Positions 63,394-64,000 of a stretch of 64,000 nucleotides of DNA are shown here, piece after piece; position 1 is the first letter of the stretch, and each line of letters begins with the position of its first letter. The notes beneath the pieces are model-generated. The model saw nothing but the letters and a program-made list of their open reading frames with translations. It made no database searches and was not told where the DNA came from. A program made the position numbers and the translations under genes. The stretch covers positions 248,001-312,000 of the forward strand of contig NZ_MRDM01000011.1 of NCBI RefSeq assembly GCF_002008165.1, in the 5' to 3' direction. This stretch comes from Rhizobium laguerreae. Its GTDB lineage: Bacteria > Pseudomonadota > Alphaproteobacteria > Rhizobiales > Rhizobiaceae.

Positions 63394-64000
63394 ATGCCTC
63401 CCATGGACATGCAACTCGCGCCTGCGCCGCTCGTGACGGATCCTCGTCGCCGGCTTATCCTCTTCTTCTTCCTGATGACCGCCATGTTCATGGCGACGCT
63501 TGATAATCAGATCGTCTCCACGGCGCTGCCGACGATCGTCGGCGAATTCGGCCATCTCGAGCGTTTCGGCTGGATCGGCTCGGCCTATCTCCTGTCGCTG
63601 AGCGCCGTCATGCCGCTCTACGGCAAGCTCGGCGATCTGTTCGGTCGCAAATACGTGATGATGACGGCGATCATGATCTTCACCGTCGGATCGACAGTCT
63701 GCGGCCTTGCGGTCTCGATGAATACGCTGATCGCCGCACGCGTGCTGCAGGGTCTTGGCGGCGGCGGCATCATGGTATCGATCTTCGCCGTCAACGCCGA
63801 CCTGTTCGAGCCACGCGAGCGGGCGCGCTACCAGAGCTATTCCAGCCTCGTGCTGATGGCATCGGGCGCGATCGGCCCCGTGCTCGGCGGCACAATGAGC
63901 GATCTCTTCGGCTGGCGCTCGATCTTCCTCGTCAACGTGCCGATCGGCTTCATCGTGCTCGCCGGCCTTGCCTTCATGCTGCCGTACCGCAAACCGCATC
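63394..64000 (+). CDS. DHA2-family MFS drug exporter (3' end outside window)
   Basis: First 202 codons of a major-facilitator exporter of the EmrB/QacA 14-helix group. After a short cytoplasmic tail comes helix 1 (LILFFFLMTAMFMATLDNQIVSTALPTI) with motif D1 (LDNQIVSTALPTI), then motif A GKLGDLFGRKYVMM between helices 2 and 3, motif B-like ARVLQGLGGGGIMV in helix 4 and motif C ASGAIGPVLGGTMSD in helix 5. These motifs fix the family. The start at 63394 has GGA upstream; ATGs at 63403 and 63409 are alternatives. Controlled by the divergent MarR. Confidence 0.93.
   Translation, partial: MPPMDMQLAPAPLVTDPRRRLILFFFLMTAMFMATLDNQIVSTALPTIVGEFGHLERFGWIGSAYLLSLSAVMPLYGKLGDLFGRKYVMMTAIMIFTVGSTVCGLAVSMNTLIAARVLQGLGGGGIMVSIFAVNADLFEPRERARYQSYSSLVLMASGAIGPVLGGTMSDLFGWRSIFLVNVPIGFIVLAGLAFMLPYRKPH

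Overview
The window is GC-rich and gene-dense and looks like chromosome of a Rhizobium (R. leguminosarum / R. etli group) or a very close relative. The evidence is the gene content (glnK-amtB with a sigma-54 promoter, a SAM-II riboswitch before metA, TGA-N9-TCA iron boxes, an amino acid:carrier-protein ligase) and several families of short palindromic repeats of the RIME type scattered between genes. No reads or database were consulted, so the genus call is an inference.

Left part (1-9.9 kb) is core: the N-terminal 810 codons of ftsK, the ammonium pair glnK-amtB, tesB, a UbiH-type hydroxylase, a Trm112-like protein, a LON-domain protein, a thioredoxin/TPR protein and a ProXp-ala type deacylase. 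A tRNA-Gly(GCC) at 9981-10055 borders a degenerate accessory strip (10.06-14.45 kb). It holds an AT-rich membrane ORF, a fragment of an ATP-dependent DNA ligase, a frameshifted small Cys/His gene, a decayed IS481-type transposase, an SDR/LysR pair, a FixJ-like remnant and a tandem palindrome array.

14.5-24.8 kb is one catabolic unit: an MlrC-like metallohydrolase, a GntR regulator with palindromes in its promoter, a complete peptide-type ABC importer, a gamma-glutamyltransferase and a DUF1028 protein. Next come a free-standing glycoamylase-like protein (possibly a beta-1,2-glucan enzyme), an iron(III) ABC importer (fbpABC) with two iron boxes, and a lysine/pipecolate set (amaB, amaA, hglS) with a divergent LysR and a stand-alone Lrp-type RAM domain.

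The most unusual region is 36.2-48.0 kb. A tightly coupled minus-strand operon (carrier protein, acyl-CoA dehydrogenase-like flavoprotein, amino acid:carrier-protein ligase, DUF1839 protein, GH2 enzyme, glycosyltransferase) leads into a 1103-residue fusion of a polysaccharide flippase with two alpha/beta-hydrolase domains that lack the usual nucleophile serine. A further glycosyltransferase faces it. I infer a system that activates an amino acid on a carrier protein, may oxidise it there, and attaches it to an exported glycan.

The right part contains a complete EF-P beta-lysylation module (epmB, epmA, efp), an amino-sugar operon (gntR, SIS isomerase, nagA, second SIS protein), galM, metA under a SAM-II riboswitch and apparent terminator, an SbmA/YddA-like ABC protein with a degraded ATPase domain, a DUF5666-like exported protein, an ABC-F ATPase, thiamine pyrophosphokinase, and a MarR regulator divergent from the first part of a DHA2-type drug exporter cut by the window end.
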